DNA of 64,000 nucleotides, taken from assembly GCF_023094245.1 (NCBI RefSeq), contig NZ_JALMEW010000008.1:57417-121416 (forward strand). Direction: 5' to 3'. Of the stretch, positions 28,116 to 37,513 are shown one piece after another. The DNA comes from Halomonas getboli. Lineage in GTDB: Bacteria; Pseudomonadota; Gammaproteobacteria; Pseudomonadales; Halomonadaceae. Position numbers and translations under genes: made by a program. The notes below the pieces were generated by a model, which saw nothing but the letters and a program-made list of their open reading frames with translations, was not told the DNA's origin and ran no database searches. Every line of letters starts with the position of its first letter. The first letter of the stretch is position 1.

Positions 28116-28856
28116 TTATTGATCGTTCAGGCCCAGCATGGTCGCCAGGCGTTCCGCCGGCACGTAGCCGGGGACCAGGCGCCCGTCGGGCAGCACGATG
28201 GCCGGCGTGCCCTGCACACCGAGCGCCATGCCCAGATGATACTGTTCCTCGACCGGATTGTCGCAGCTTGCGTCGCCGTCGATGGTCTCGCCGCGCATGC
28301 CGGCCGTCAGCGCCTCGCTGGCGTTGTCCGCGCACCAGACCTGCTGCAGCTCGCGCCCGCCCTGGGAGCTCATGCCGCCGCGCGGGAAGGCCAGGTAATC
28401 GACCTCGATACCCATCTCGTTGAGCCGCGGCACCTCCTCGTGCAGATGGCGGCAGTAGGGGCAGGTGGTGTCGGTGAACACCGTGATCCTCGCCTTGGGC
28501 GCATCGGTGCCGCGAAAGACCACCCGCTCGTCATCGGGAATCGCCGCCAGGCGCTCGGCGCGCTCGGCGTTGCGTGCCTTCTCGGAGAGATTGACCAGAC
28601 CGTCGTCGGCATTCTCGTAGAGATCCCCGACCAGGAAGTAGTCGCCCTGGACGTCGGTGTAGAAGCGCTCGCCGGTCTCCAGGCGCACCTCGTAGAAGCC
28701 GGTCAGGGGCGTCTCCTCGACGCTCTTCACCGGCATCTTCTGGCCGTCGACCTCGAGATGCTCGGTCAGCTGCGCGATGGCCGGATCCTGGGCCAGGGCG
28801 GGGAGCGACAGGGCGGCGAGCACGCCACCGGCAAGAACGGGGAAGCTACGTCTCAT
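28116..28856 (-). CDS. dsbC: Thiol:disulfide interchange protein DsbC
   Basis: Periplasmic disulfide isomerase. The signal peptide ends near LPALA (residue 22), followed by the N-terminal dimerisation domain (VEETPLTGFYEVRLETGERF) and a thioredoxin domain with active site TTCPYCRHLH. A second cysteine pair in VWCADN and DASCDNP is the structural disulfide of the family. The cis-proline loop is in VQGTPAIVL. 246 residues. It starts 3 bp beyond the xerD stop. Confidence 0.95.
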   Translation of the reverse strand: MRRSFPVLAGGVLAALSLPALAQDPAIAQLTEHLEVDGQKMPVKSVEETPLTGFYEVRLETGERFYTDVQGDYFLVGDLYENADDGLVNLSEKARNAERAERLAAIPDDERVVFRGTDAPKARITVFTDTTCPYCRHLHEEVPRLNEMGIEVDYLAFPRGGMSSQGGRELQQVWCADNASEALTAGMRGETIDGDASCDNPVEEQYHLGMALGVQGTPAIVLPDGRLVPGYVPAERLATMLGLNDQ

Positions 28857-28859
28857 GAT

Positions 28860-29765
28860 TCAACCTCGGGGATGGTGATCGGCATGCAGGGCCTCGAGCC
28901 GGGCCTGCGCGACATGGGTATAGATCTGCGTGGTCGACAGATCGCTGTGACCCAGCAACAGCTGTACGACACGCAGGTTGGCCCCATGATTCAACAGATG
29001 GGTGGCGAAGGCGTGGCGCAGGGTGTGCGGCGACAGCGGCCGGTCGATGCCGGCGACCAGGGCGTGGGCCTTGATGCGGTGCCAGAAGGCCTGCCGCGTC
29101 AGGCAGGCGTCGCCGCGGCCGGGAAACAGCGCCGGCCGCGACGGATCGGCCATCAGCGCCGCGCGCCCGGTGCGCAGGTAGCGCGACAGCCAGTCCAGCG
29201 CCTCCTCGCCGAGGGGCACCAGGCGCTCCTTGTCGCCCTTGCCGCGCACCCGCACCACGCCCTGGCGCAGGTTGACGGCGTCGGTGGTCAGCCCGACCAG
29301 CTCGCTGACGCGCAGCCCGGCCGCATAGAGCACCTCGAGCATGGTGCGGTCGCGCAGGCCCAGGTCGGTGGCGAGGTCCGGCGCGGCCAGCAGCCGCTCC
29401 ACCTCGTCCTCTTCCAGGGTGTCCGGCAGCGACGGCCGGGCCGGCGGCAGCTTCACCTCGGCGATCGGGTCGTGATCGATGCGCCCCTCGGCCAGCGCCC
29501 AGCGGTAGAAGCGGCGCAGGCTCGACAGCAGCCGGGCGTTGCTGCGCAGCTTGTAGCCGTCCTCGCGCCGGGCGTCGAGCCAGGCCGGCAGGGCCTCGGC
29601 GCCTGGCGCCAGCAGCGCGGCGCCGCGCCCGTCGAGCCAGGCCGCCCAGGCGGTCAGGTCGCGGCGGTAGGCCGCCAGGGTGTTGTCGCTGGCGCCCTCC
29701 CCCAGCCACAGGTCGTCGAGGCAGGCCTCGATCAGCGCCAGGGCCTCGTCAGCGATGGTCATCAT
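28860..29765 (-). CDS. xerD: Site-specific tyrosine recombinase XerD
   Basis: Resolves chromosome dimers at dif together with XerC. The catalytic set is visible: R in AAGLRVSELVGL, K in GKGDKERLVPL, HxxR in SPHTLRHAFATHLL, H in LGHSDLSTTQ and the nucleophile Y in QIYTHV. The N-terminal SAM-like core-binding domain spans about residues 1-105. 301 residues. Two ATGs lie side by side; GGAG precedes them. It is first in the run xerD-dsbC-hom-thrC-recJ. Confidence 0.94.
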   Translation of the reverse strand: MMTIADEALALIEACLDDLWLGEGASDNTLAAYRRDLTAWAAWLDGRGAALLAPGAEALPAWLDARREDGYKLRSNARLLSSLRRFYRWALAEGRIDHDPIAEVKLPPARPSLPDTLEEDEVERLLAAPDLATDLGLRDRTMLEVLYAAGLRVSELVGLTTDAVNLRQGVVRVRGKGDKERLVPLGEEALDWLSRYLRTGRAALMADPSRPALFPGRGDACLTRQAFWHRIKAHALVAGIDRPLSPHTLRHAFATHLLNHGANLRVVQLLLGHSDLSTTQIYTHVAQARLEALHADHHPRG

Positions 29766-29789
29766 GGCGCTCCTCGGCCCCTGAACGAC

Positions 29790-29823
29790 AAAACCCCGCC
29801 CCGCGGCTGCGGTGACGGGGTTT
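29790..29823 (-). terminator. Terminator hairpin after rplS
   Basis: AAACCCCG pairs with CGGGGTTT and encloses an inner CCGC/GCGG stem. The A and T flanks make it work in either direction; its place 54 bp past the rplS stop fits termination of the rpsP-rimM-trmD-rplS operon. Confidence 0.8.
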
Positions 29824-29876
29824 CGCTGTCACGCGGACTGACACGCCGCGTCACCGCTGGCCGGTGAGGCGTTGCC

Positions 29877-30233
29877 TCAGGCCAGCTTTTCCTTGATGCG
29901 GGCGGACTTGCCGCTGCGCTCGCGGAGGTAGTACAGCTTGGCCTGGCGAACGTCGCCGCGACGCTTGACGCTGATGGAGTCGACCAGCGGGCTGTAGGTC
30001 TGGAAGGTCCGCTCGACGCCGACGCCGTGGGACACCTTGCGCACGGTGAAGGCGGAGTTCAGGCCGCGGTTACGCTTGCCGATGACGACGCCTTCGAAGG
30101 CCTGCAGGCGCTCGCGGCTGCCTTCCTTAACCTTGACCTGGACGGTGACGGTGTCGCCCGGGGCGAATTCCGGCACTTCCTTGCTCATCTGCTCGGCTTC
30201 GAGCGCCTGGATCACCTTGTTCTTGCTGCTCAT
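29877..30233 (-). CDS. rplS: 50S ribosomal protein L19 (bL19)
   Basis: 118-residue ribosomal protein at the 30S-50S interface. Diagnostic blocks are [40 protein letters not shown] and [20 protein letters not shown]. The ATG at 30233 gives the family length; the 11-codon extension upstream is not conserved. It follows trmD in the standard operon. Confidence 0.98.
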   Translation of the reverse strand: MSSKNKVIQALEAEQMSKEVPEFAPGDTVTVQVKVKEGSRERLQAFEGVVIGKRNRGLNSAFTVRKVSHGVGVERTFQTYSPLVDSISVKRRGDVRQAKLYYLRERSGKSARIKEKLA

Positions 30234-30357
30234 GACGATAACTCCTCGATAACATACATGATTCACCGGTCCGGCAGTGGATGGCCGGCGAATCGTGATC
30301 CCGGCGCTCGAATGGCTCGACGCGCGGGAGTGCTGTTGGTGACGCAGGTCCGCTCCT

Positions 30358-31173
30358 TCAGGGCGCGTCCTGCACCTCCGCCCCGACCTGGTCGCTGTCG
30401 GCCGGTGCGTACTCCTCGATGAACTCCTCGAGCAGGGCCTGCTGTTCGGCGCTCAGCGTCCTGCCCTCGAGCAGGTCGGGCCGCCGGAGCCAGGTCCGCC
30501 CCAGGGACTGCTTGAGCCGCCAGCGCCGGATGGCGCCATGGTGGCCGCTGAGCAGGACATCCGGCACCCGTCGCCCGTCGATCACCTCGGGGCGCGTGTA
30601 GTGCGGACAGTCCAGCAGTCCGTCGTTGAAGGAGTCCTCGACCGCGGAATCCTGGTGGCCCAGCACGCCGGGTACCAGCCTTGCCGCGGCATCGATCAGC
30701 ACCATCGCCGGCAGCTCGCCGCCGCTCAGCACATAGTCGCCGATCGACCATTCCTCATCGATGTCGGCTTCAACGACCCGCTCATCGATGCCTTCGTAGC
30801 GTCCGGCCACCACCACCAGGGGGGGGCCTTCCGCCAGCTCCTGCGCGCCGCGCTGATCCAGCTGCCGCCCCTGGGGCGAAAGATAGATCACCTTCGGGCG
30901 TTGCCCGGTGGCGTCCTCGGCCCGCTCGCGGGCGTCGTGGATGGCCGAGCGCAGGGTGTCGACCTTCATCAGCATGCCCGGTCCGCCGCCGTAGGGGCGG
31001 TCGTCCACGGTACGATGCCGGTCGGTGGCGTAGTCCCGGGGATTCCAGAACTCCAGGGCGATCTGCCCCTTGTCCACCGCTCTGCCCGTCACGCCCTGAC
31101 GGGTCAGCGCCTCGAACATCTCGGGGAACAGCGATACCACGCCGACCCACAGTGAGGCGTCGCTGCGACTCAA
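30358..31173 (-). CDS. trmD: tRNA (guanine37-N1)-methyltransferase TrmD
   Basis: Methylates G37 next to the anticodon and so protects the reading frame. SPOUT knot motifs: [46 protein letters not shown] and [20 protein letters not shown]. 271 residues, with an acidic tail a little longer than in E. coli. The start is TTG at 31173, whose last two bases begin the rimM stop (TTGA). No better start was seen. Confidence 0.96.
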   Translation of the reverse strand: MSRSDASLWVGVVSLFPEMFEALTRQGVTGRAVDKGQIALEFWNPRDYATDRHRTVDDRPYGGGPGMLMKVDTLRSAIHDARERAEDATGQRPKVIYLSPQGRQLDQRGAQELAEGPPLVVVAGRYEGIDERVVEADIDEEWSIGDYVLSGGELPAMVLIDAAARLVPGVLGHQDSAVEDSFNDGLLDCPHYTRPEVIDGRRVPDVLLSGHHGAIRRWRLKQSLGRTWLRRPDLLEGRTLSAEQQALLEEFIEEYAPADSDQVGAEVQDAP

Positions 31174-31721
31174 AAGTCCGGATCCCAGTCGACGGTCATC
31201 ACGCCGGCCTCGAGATCCACCTTCTGCACGACCTCGTCGGGCAGGAAGGGCAGCAGTCGTTCGCGATCGTCGATGGCGTCGCCGTCACGCCCCTTCACGA
31301 CCATGACGTCATTGGCGCCGGTCTCGAAGAGGTAGTCGACGCGGCCCAGCGTGACGCCGTCGCGGGTCACCACCCGCAGGCCTTCCAGCTGGTACCAGTA
31401 GAACTCGTCGTCGCCGTCGAGCTCGGGCAGCTCGGCCGTGGGCAGCAGCACTTCGGCGCCGGCCAGGGCCTCGGCCTGATCTCGACCGTCGACGCCTGCC
31501 AGGCGGGCCACCAGGCCCTTGCCCTGCGGGCGTCCCTGGACGAGACGATAGCGCACGAGACGACCCTGATGGCGCAGCACCCACTCGTCGTACTCGAGGA
31601 TGCCTTCCATCGGGCTGGTGTACGAATACACCTTCAGCCAGCCCTTCACACCGTAGGGGCTGGTCAACTTGCCCAGCACCACGTGTTCGTTGGCCGGGCT
31701 CGGCTCGACGCCTGCGCTCAT
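31170..31721 (-). CDS. rimM: Ribosome maturation factor RimM
   Basis: Helps assemble the head of the 30S subunit with S19. Residues 14-100 form the RimM N-terminal domain ([20 protein letters not shown]), and the PRC barrel domain follows with [19 protein letters not shown] and [18 protein letters not shown]. 183 residues. Located between rpsP and trmD as in E. coli. Confidence 0.97.
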   Translation of the reverse strand: MSAGVEPSPANEHVVLGKLTSPYGVKGWLKVYSYTSPMEGILEYDEWVLRHQGRLVRYRLVQGRPQGKGLVARLAGVDGRDQAEALAGAEVLLPTAELPELDGDDEFYWYQLEGLRVVTRDGVTLGRVDYLFETGANDVMVVKGRDGDAIDDRERLLPFLPDEVVQKVDLEAGVMTVDWDPDF

Positions 31722-31758
31722 CGCGATCCTGCCTCAGACATTCGGGGCATCAGGCCGA

Positions 31759-32007
31759 TCAGGCCTGCTTGCGGGCTTCCTTGACCAGCTCGGCAACGCG
31801 GCCGGACAGCTGGGCGCCCTGGTCCTGCCAGTGCTGAATGCGGTCGAGGTCGACGCGCAGACGCTCTTCCTGGCCGCGGGCGACCGGGTTGAAGAAGCCG
31901 AGACGCTCGATGAAGCGGCCGTCGCGGGACTTGCGAGAATCGGTCACGGTGAGGTGGTAGAAGGGACGCTTCTTCGCGCCACCACGTGCCAGACGAATGG
32001 TAACCAT
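31759..32007 (-). CDS. rpsP: 30S ribosomal protein S16 (bS16)
   Basis: 82 residues starting [20 protein letters not shown], the classic S16 N terminus, then [18 protein letters not shown]. The ATG at 32007 is chosen because the longer frame to 32115 adds a non-conserved tail. First gene of the operon; the 208-bp spacer to ffh should contain its promoter. Confidence 0.98.
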   Translation of the reverse strand: MVTIRLARGGAKKRPFYHLTVTDSRKSRDGRFIERLGFFNPVARGQEERLRVDLDRIQHWQDQGAQLSGRVAELVKEARKQA

Positions 32008-32215
32008 GCGTTGACTGTCCTTCGGTTGAGTTACGGAGGTTGTCGGTCGGGGCCAGGCCCTCGACAGTCGGATCGACCGCACGCCGGAGGGTGCGCCGCC
32101 GGGGTGTTCGGTCACGACAAGGCCCGCGACAAAACGCGGACCCGCCAGTGAAGACGCCGCATTCTACGGAAATCTCCCTGGCTTGGAAACCTTTTTGGCG
32201 CGCGGGCCGGGCGCC

Positions 32216-33637
32216 TCAGCGCCACGGCATGCCGCCGCCGGGGCCGCCCATGCCGCCGGGACCGCCCATTCCACCGGGGCCTCCCGGGCCGCCGCCGCCC
32301 ATCATCCCGGACATGCCGCGCATCATCTTCTGCATGCCGCCCTTCTTGCCGGCCTTCTTCATCATCTTCTGCATCTGCTTGTGCTGCTTGAGCAGACGAT
32401 TGAGATCGGGCACCTGCAGGCCGGCGCCGGCGGCGATGCGGCGCTTGCGCGAGCCGTTGATGATGTCGGGATTGCGGCGTTCCTTGGGCGTCATCGAGTT
32501 GATCAGCGACTCGAGCTTGCCCATCTCCTTCTCGGGCCCCGGCCCCTGGGCCATCTCGGCCATCTGCCCCATGCCGGGCAGCTTGCCGAGCAGGCCGCCC
32601 ATGCCGCCCATCTTCTTGAGCTGCTGGAGCTGGTCGCGGAAGTCCTCGAGGTCGAAGCCGTCGCCCTTCTTGACCTTCTTGGCCAGCTTCTCGGCCTTGC
32701 CCTTGTCGACGGTGCGCTCGGCCTCCTCGATCAGCGACAGCACGTCGCCCATGCCGAGGATGCGCGAGGCCACGCGATCCGGGTGGAAGGGCTCGAGGGC
32801 GTCGACCTTCTCGCCCACGCCCATGAACTTGATCGGCTTGCCGGTGATGTGGCGCACCGACAGCGCCGCACCGCCGCGGGCGTCGCCGTCGGCCTTGGTC
32901 AGGATCACGCCGGTCAGCGGCAGCGCCTCGTGGAAGGCCTTGGCGGTGTTGGCGGCGTCCTGGCCGGTCATGGAGTCGACCACGAACAGCGTCTCGTCCG
33001 GCGACACGGCGTTCTCGAGGGCCTGGATCTCGGCCATCATGGCCTCGTCGATGGCCAGGCGGCCGGCGGTATCGACCAGCACCACATCGTGGAACTGGAT
33101 CTTGGCGTGCTTGATCGCCGCCTCGGCGATGGCCACCGGCTGCTGGTCGCTGCTCGACGGGAAGAAGTCGACCTCGACCTCCTTGGCCAGGGTCTCCAGC
33201 TGGTCGATGGCCGCCGGACGGTAGACGTCCGCGGAGACCACCAGCACCTTTTTCTTCTCGCGCTCGCGCAGGTAGCGCGCCAGCTTGGCCACGGAGGTGG
33301 TCTTGCCCGCGCCCTGCAGGCCGGCCATCAGCACCACCGCCGGGCGGCCCTTGAGGACCAGCCCCTCGTTGGCCTCGCCCATGATCGCCTCGAGCTCCTG
33401 CTGGACGATCTTGACGAACTGCTGGCCCGGCGAGAGGCTCTTCGAGACCTCCTGGCCCACGGCGCGCTCGCGCACCCGGTCGATGAACGCCTTGACCACC
33501 GGCAGGGCGACGTCGGCCTCGAGCAGCGCTCGCCGGACCTCGCGCAGGGTGTCCTTGACGTTGTCTTCGGTCAGGCGCGCCTGACCCTTGATCGATTTGA
33601 GCGTCTGGGACAGACGATCGCTGAGATTCTGAAACAT
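32216..33637 (-). CDS. ffh: Signal recognition particle protein Ffh
   Basis: SRP54 GTPase that binds signal sequences with 4.5S RNA and docks with FtsY. N domain, then G domain with GLQGAGKTTSVAKLA, DVYRPAAIDQL, DTAGR and TKADGDARGG; the C-terminal M domain holds Met-rich helices and ends in a Gly/Met/Pro-rich tail. 473 residues. ATG at 33637 has GGAGAGG upstream. A TATAAT-like -10 on the same strand lies at 33725-33730, but its -35 is weak. Confidence 0.97.
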   Translation of the reverse strand: MFQNLSDRLSQTLKSIKGQARLTEDNVKDTLREVRRALLEADVALPVVKAFIDRVRERAVGQEVSKSLSPGQQFVKIVQQELEAIMGEANEGLVLKGRPAVVLMAGLQGAGKTTSVAKLARYLREREKKKVLVVSADVYRPAAIDQLETLAKEVEVDFFPSSSDQQPVAIAEAAIKHAKIQFHDVVLVDTAGRLAIDEAMMAEIQALENAVSPDETLFVVDSMTGQDAANTAKAFHEALPLTGVILTKADGDARGGAALSVRHITGKPIKFMGVGEKVDALEPFHPDRVASRILGMGDVLSLIEEAERTVDKGKAEKLAKKVKKGDGFDLEDFRDQLQQLKKMGGMGGLLGKLPGMGQMAEMAQGPGPEKEMGKLESLINSMTPKERRNPDIINGSRKRRIAAGAGLQVPDLNRLLKQHKQMQKMMKKAGKKGGMQKMMRGMSGMMGGGGPGGPGGMGGPGGMGGPGGGMPWR

Positions 33638-33858
33638 GGGGCCTCTCCGCAAACGATGGCCTGGGAAGCCGCATCAGCCCCCGGCATGGCGCGACCGGGC
33701 GGGACTTTCCCACAATGGGGCGAAATTATACGCCTTGTGGCCGCGAGTCTCCATGGCAGCCGCTACCACTCCGCTGGGCGCCACGCGGAGGATTCGGTAT
33801 AGTGGCGGCTCCATTTCTCCTTAGCTGGACGCTGGCGAAGGCACACGGAAAGCCATCG

Positions 33859-34659
33859 ATGTACGCGCTCCCCCTGGCCCTCATGGCCTTCATCCTCTAT
33901 ATCGCGGCTGCCTCCTGGCAGGGCCTCGCCCTAGCACGACGGGTGCCGCCGCGCGACGCCATGGTGCGCAGCTTCGGCACCCTCGGACTGCTCTGCCACC
34001 TGCCGCTGGCCGTGGGCCTGCTCGACCGAGGCGACTCGCTGCTGCCGGGCTTCTCCACCAGCGTGGTGCTGGCCGGCGCCCTGGCGGTGCTGATGCTGCT
34101 GGCGGTCAGCCTGTTCAAGCCGGTGCTCAACGTCGCCACCGGGCTCTTCCCCCTGGCCGGCGTGGTGCTGCTGCTGGCGGTGGAGTGGCCGAGCCCCGAG
34201 AAGGCCTCGGGCATGACGCCGGGCATCGCCCTGCACGCCCTGAGCTCGGCGCTGGCCTTCGCCCTGCTGGCCATCGCCGCCGTCCAGGCGGTGCTGCTCG
34301 GCGTCCAGAATCACGCCCTGCGCCGGCATCACATCCGCGGCGTGGTCCAGTCGCTGCCGCCGCTGACCACCATGGAACGCGTGCTGTTCGAGCTGATCTG
34401 GGCCGGCATGATCCTGCTGACCCTGGCGATCGCCAGCGGCTTCGTGTTCGTCGACAACATGTTCGCCCAGCATCTGGTCCACAAGACGGTGCTGTCGCTG
34501 GTCGCCTGGGTGATCTTCGCCGCCCTGCTGGTCGGCCACTATCGCCAGGGCTGGCGCGGCATGCGCGCAGTACGCTGGACGCTGGGCGGATACCTGATGC
34601 TGCTGCTGGCCTACTTCGGCAGCAAGTTCGTGCTCGAGATCCTGCTGGCGCGTCCTTGA
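33859..34659 (+). CDS. CcsA/YpjD-like integral membrane protein (cytochrome c assembly family)
   Basis: 266 residues with about eight predicted spans. The second half resembles the CcmC/CcsA family, with ALHALSSALAFALLAIAAVQ, LPPLTTMERVLFELIWAGMI and HKTVLSLVAWVIFAALLVGH; conserved histidines (H in ALHAL and HLVHKT) could ligate haem. E. coli YpjD, next to ffh, is the closest known parallel, and its role is not settled. ATG at 33859. A TATAGT -10 lies about 60 bp upstream. Confidence 0.85.
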   Translation: MYALPLALMAFILYIAAASWQGLALARRVPPRDAMVRSFGTLGLLCHLPLAVGLLDRGDSLLPGFSTSVVLAGALAVLMLLAVSLFKPVLNVATGLFPLAGVVLLLAVEWPSPEKASGMTPGIALHALSSALAFALLAIAAVQAVLLGVQNHALRRHHIRGVVQSLPPLTTMERVLFELIWAGMILLTLAIASGFVFVDNMFAQHLVHKTVLSLVAWVIFAALLVGHYRQGWRGMRAVRWTLGGYLMLLLAYFGSKFVLEILLARP

Positions 34660-34718
34660 CACCGCCCGGCCCCGTCCCTACAACTCAAGCCTTGATACGC
34701 GATTGAGGACCCTTCGAC

Positions 34719-36005
34719 TTGAACGACGATTTCCCCCTGGGATTGCTGTTCGGCCTGCTGCTGCTGCTCATCTGCCTCTCCGCCTTCTTCTCGAGCTCCG
34801 AGACCGGCATGATGTCGATCAACCGCTACCGCCTGAGCCATCGCGCCAACGAGGGGGAGAGCCGGGCCCGTCGCGTGATGCGCCTGCTGGGGCGCCCCGA
34901 CCGGTTGATCGGCGTGATCCTGATCGGCAACAACTTCGTCAACAACCTCGCGGCCTCGATCGCCACCATCATCGCGATTCACTTCTTCGGCGACGTCTCC
35001 GGCCCGGCCATCGCCACCAGCCTGCTGACCATCACCATCCTGATCTTCGCCGAGGTCACGCCCAAGACCTACGCCGCGGTAAAGCCGGAGCGCATCGCCT
35101 ACCCGGCCTCGCGCATACTGGAGCCGCTGCTCAAGCTGCTCTACCCGCTGGTGTGGCTGGTCAACGCCATCTCCAACGGCCTGCTGCGGCTGCTCGGGGT
35201 CAAGACCCTCGAGGGCGGCGGCGACAACCTGACCCGTGACGAGCTGCGCACCGTGGTCCACGAGGCGGGGCCGCTGATCCCGCGCCGCCACCAGGCCATG
35301 CTGGTGTCGATCCTCGACCTCGAGAACGTCACGGTGAACGACATCATGGTGCCCCGCCACGAGGTGATGGGCATCGACCTGGACGACGACCTGGAAGACA
35401 TCCTGACCCAGATCCGCACCAGCCAGCACACCCGGGTGCCGGTCTACAAGGGCGACATCAACAACATCATCGGCATGCTGCACCTGCGCAACGCGGCACG
35501 CTTCCTGTCCCGCAGCGAGGTGACCAAGGCGGCCATCGTCCAGGAGGCCCGGGAACCCTACTTCATTCCCGAGTCGACGCCGCTGCACACCCAGCTGCTC
35601 AATTTCCAGAAGCAGAAGCGGCGCATCGGCATCGTGGTCGACGAGTACGGCGACGTGGAGGGCCTGGTGACCCTAGAGGACATCCTCGAGGAGATCGTCG
35701 GCGAGTTCACCACCGACGTGGCCGATCAGGATCAGGAGATTCACGCCCAAGACGACGGCAGCCACGTCATCGACGGCACCGCCAACATCCGCGACATCAA
35801 CAAGTCGCTGGGCTGGCAGCTGCCCACCGACGGCCCCAAGACCCTCAACGGGCTGATCCTGGAGCACCTGGAATCCTTCCCCGACGGCCCCACCTGCCTG
35901 CAGATCGGGCCGGTGCGCATGGAGATCCTCGAGGTGCGCGACAACCTGATCACCTCGGCGCGCTGCTGGCAGGCGGCACGCCTGCCCGCCGCGGCCGAGG
36001 CCTGA
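34719..36005 (+). CDS. CorC/HlyC family membrane protein (DUF21 plus CBS pair), YfjD-like
   Basis: 428 residues: a DUF21/CNNM membrane domain (four spans within residues 5-140, with SAFFSSSETGMMSINRYRLS), two CBS domains (about 205-330, NDIMVPRHEVMGIDLDDDLE and RIGIVVDEYGDVEGLVTLED) and a C-terminal CorC_HlyC domain. CNNM-type proteins are linked to magnesium or cobalt homeostasis. E. coli YfjD sits in the same place after ypjD. The start appears to be TTG at 34719 with GAGGA 12 bases before. Confidence 0.9.
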   Translation: MNDDFPLGLLFGLLLLLICLSAFFSSSETGMMSINRYRLSHRANEGESRARRVMRLLGRPDRLIGVILIGNNFVNNLAASIATIIAIHFFGDVSGPAIATSLLTITILIFAEVTPKTYAAVKPERIAYPASRILEPLLKLLYPLVWLVNAISNGLLRLLGVKTLEGGGDNLTRDELRTVVHEAGPLIPRRHQAMLVSILDLENVTVNDIMVPRHEVMGIDLDDDLEDILTQIRTSQHTRVPVYKGDINNIIGMLHLRNAARFLSRSEVTKAAIVQEAREPYFIPESTPLHTQLLNFQKQKRRIGIVVDEYGDVEGLVTLEDILEEIVGEFTTDVADQDQEIHAQDDGSHVIDGTANIRDINKSLGWQLPTDGPKTLNGLILEHLESFPDGPTCLQIGPVRMEILEVRDNLITSARCWQAARLPAAAEA

Positions 36006-36006
36006 C

Positions 36007-36717
36007 TCAGCGCGAGGCCCGGCCGGCCACCCAGTCGTCGGCCTCGCCCTTGAGCGCCCTGACCCGCGCCTCCACCCGCTCGCGATCGGCCTCGGCCGGC
36101 GCCAGCGGAGCGCCGAAATAGAGCGCCACCCGAGCGCGGAAGCGACGCGGCGGCTTGGTCAGCGCCCGCCCGCCGCAGTGAGACGTCCAGGACCCCCACA
36201 GCCCGGCGAGCCCCGCCGGCACCACCGGCACCGGATCTCGCGACAGGATCAGATCCAATCCGCGACGAAAGCGCTGGATCTCGCCGTCCGTGGTCAGCCG
36301 CCCCTCGGGAAACAGCATCACCACCTCGCCGGCGCACAGCGCCTGGCTGACCTGGTCCAGCGCCCGACGCAGACCGCCCGGGTCGCGGCGTTCGGAGTCC
36401 ACCGGAATCGCCCCCACCAGCTTGAACAGCCAGTGCAACCAGGGCGACTCGTAGATCGGCCGATCCATCAGGAAGCGCAGCGGGCGCGGGCTGGCGCCGC
36501 CCACCACCAGGGCATCGACGAAGCTGACGTGATTGCAGACCACCAGGGCGGGGCCATGGGCGGGAATGTGGCGGCGGCCGCGGAAGCGCAGCCTATACAG
36601 CAGGTGAATGACCAGGAACACCAGCCGGCGCAGCACGCGACGCGGCGAGCGCAGCCACCAGCCCAGGGCGGCGAGCGCCGCCAGCGCGGGAAGCCCCCAG
36701 GCCAGCTGGGCGGTCAA
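36007..36717 (-). CDS. 1-acyl-sn-glycerol-3-phosphate acyltransferase (PlsC-like)
   Basis: 236 residues. The PlsC domain shows the HX4D-type catalytic motif CNHVSFVDAL, the second block MLFPEGRLTTDG and PVVPAGLAGLW. A hydrophobic N-terminal segment anchors it in the membrane. I take the TTG at 36717, which overlaps the stop of the TetR gene (TTGA); the reading frame extends further upstream only as antisense to that gene. Likely acylates lysophosphatidic acid or a related lysophospholipid. Confidence 0.86.
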   Translation of the reverse strand: MTAQLAWGLPALAALAALGWWLRSPRRVLRRLVFLVIHLLYRLRFRGRRHIPAHGPALVVCNHVSFVDALVVGGASPRPLRFLMDRPIYESPWLHWLFKLVGAIPVDSERRDPGGLRRALDQVSQALCAGEVVMLFPEGRLTTDGEIQRFRRGLDLILSRDPVPVVPAGLAGLWGSWTSHCGGRALTKPPRRFRARVALYFGAPLAPAEADRERVEARVRALKGEADDWVAGRASR

Positions 36718-37331
36718 GAGGCGTCGGGCCTCGCCTTCAGGCCGGCCAGCAACGTCGTCAGCAGCTGATCGAGCAGCTCCCCCACCTCGAGCGGCTCGCT
36801 CTGCCAGTAGCCGAGGCGCTCGTTGAGCCCCAGCTGCACCAGACCGTGGACGCTGCCCCACAGGGTACGCCCCAGGCGTCGAGCCTCCAGGTCGCCGAGC
36901 GTCGGCTGGTATTCCTTGAGCGTGGTCTCGACGCGCAGGAACAGCGCCTCGATCATGTCGTTCTGGCGCTGATCCAGCTCGCCCTCCTGGGCCAGCGGGT
37001 AGTCGAACATCAGCTGCCAACGGAACGGCTCGTGGCGGGCGAACTCCCAGTAGGCCCGGGCCAGCGCCTTGATCCGATCGTCCGGCGCCGCCTCGTCGAG
37101 CAGCGGATCGATGGCGGCGCGCAGGCTCGCCAGCGACTCGATGTTCACGTGTTGCAGCAGGTTGCCGAAGCTGCCGTAGAGCTTAAGCAGGGTGCTGGGC
37201 GCGCAGCCCACCTCACGCGCCAGCGAACGTAGCGACAGCGTATGCACGGGCCGCTCCTGCAGCCAGGCATCGCAGGCCGCCATCACCTGGGCATGAAGCG
37301 CCTCTGGGGCGTGCTGTCTGGGACGAGCCAT
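36714..37331 (-). CDS. TetR-family transcriptional regulator
   Basis: 205 residues: helix-turn-helix near residues 25-45 (TLSLRSLAREVGCAPSTLLK) and a ligand domain with FARHEPFRWQLMFDYPL and WGSVHGLVQLGLNERLG, which resembles the WHG-type C-terminal domain. ATG at 37331 has GAGGA 7 bases upstream; a nearby ATG at 37337 is less well placed. It is coupled to the acyltransferase gene, which is a likely target. Ligand unknown. Confidence 0.86.
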   Translation of the reverse strand: MARPRQHAPEALHAQVMAACDAWLQERPVHTLSLRSLAREVGCAPSTLLKLYGSFGNLLQHVNIESLASLRAAIDPLLDEAAPDDRIKALARAYWEFARHEPFRWQLMFDYPLAQEGELDQRQNDMIEALFLRVETTLKEYQPTLGDLEARRLGRTLWGSVHGLVQLGLNERLGYWQSEPLEVGELLDQLLTTLLAGLKARPDAS

Positions 37332-37513
37332 CGACATCCTCGCAGGCCGGGAAGACAGGACGCATATCACGCCGCGCACCGGCCCCATGTGATAGAAAAA
37401 CACTGTTTCCGCTAGCATATCGTGCCTGAACAGCAACGCAAGCCCGACGCCGACAACGCTTTCCTGACCGAGTGCTCTTGGGTACCCTGACGCCCCTATT
37501 CCGCGGAGGTTTC

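Noticed and set aside
26730..29867. A 1045-codon open frame on the plus strand
   Set aside because: It runs antisense through hom, dsbC and xerD, all certain genes. Long antisense frames are expected at this GC content, and the product has no known domain.
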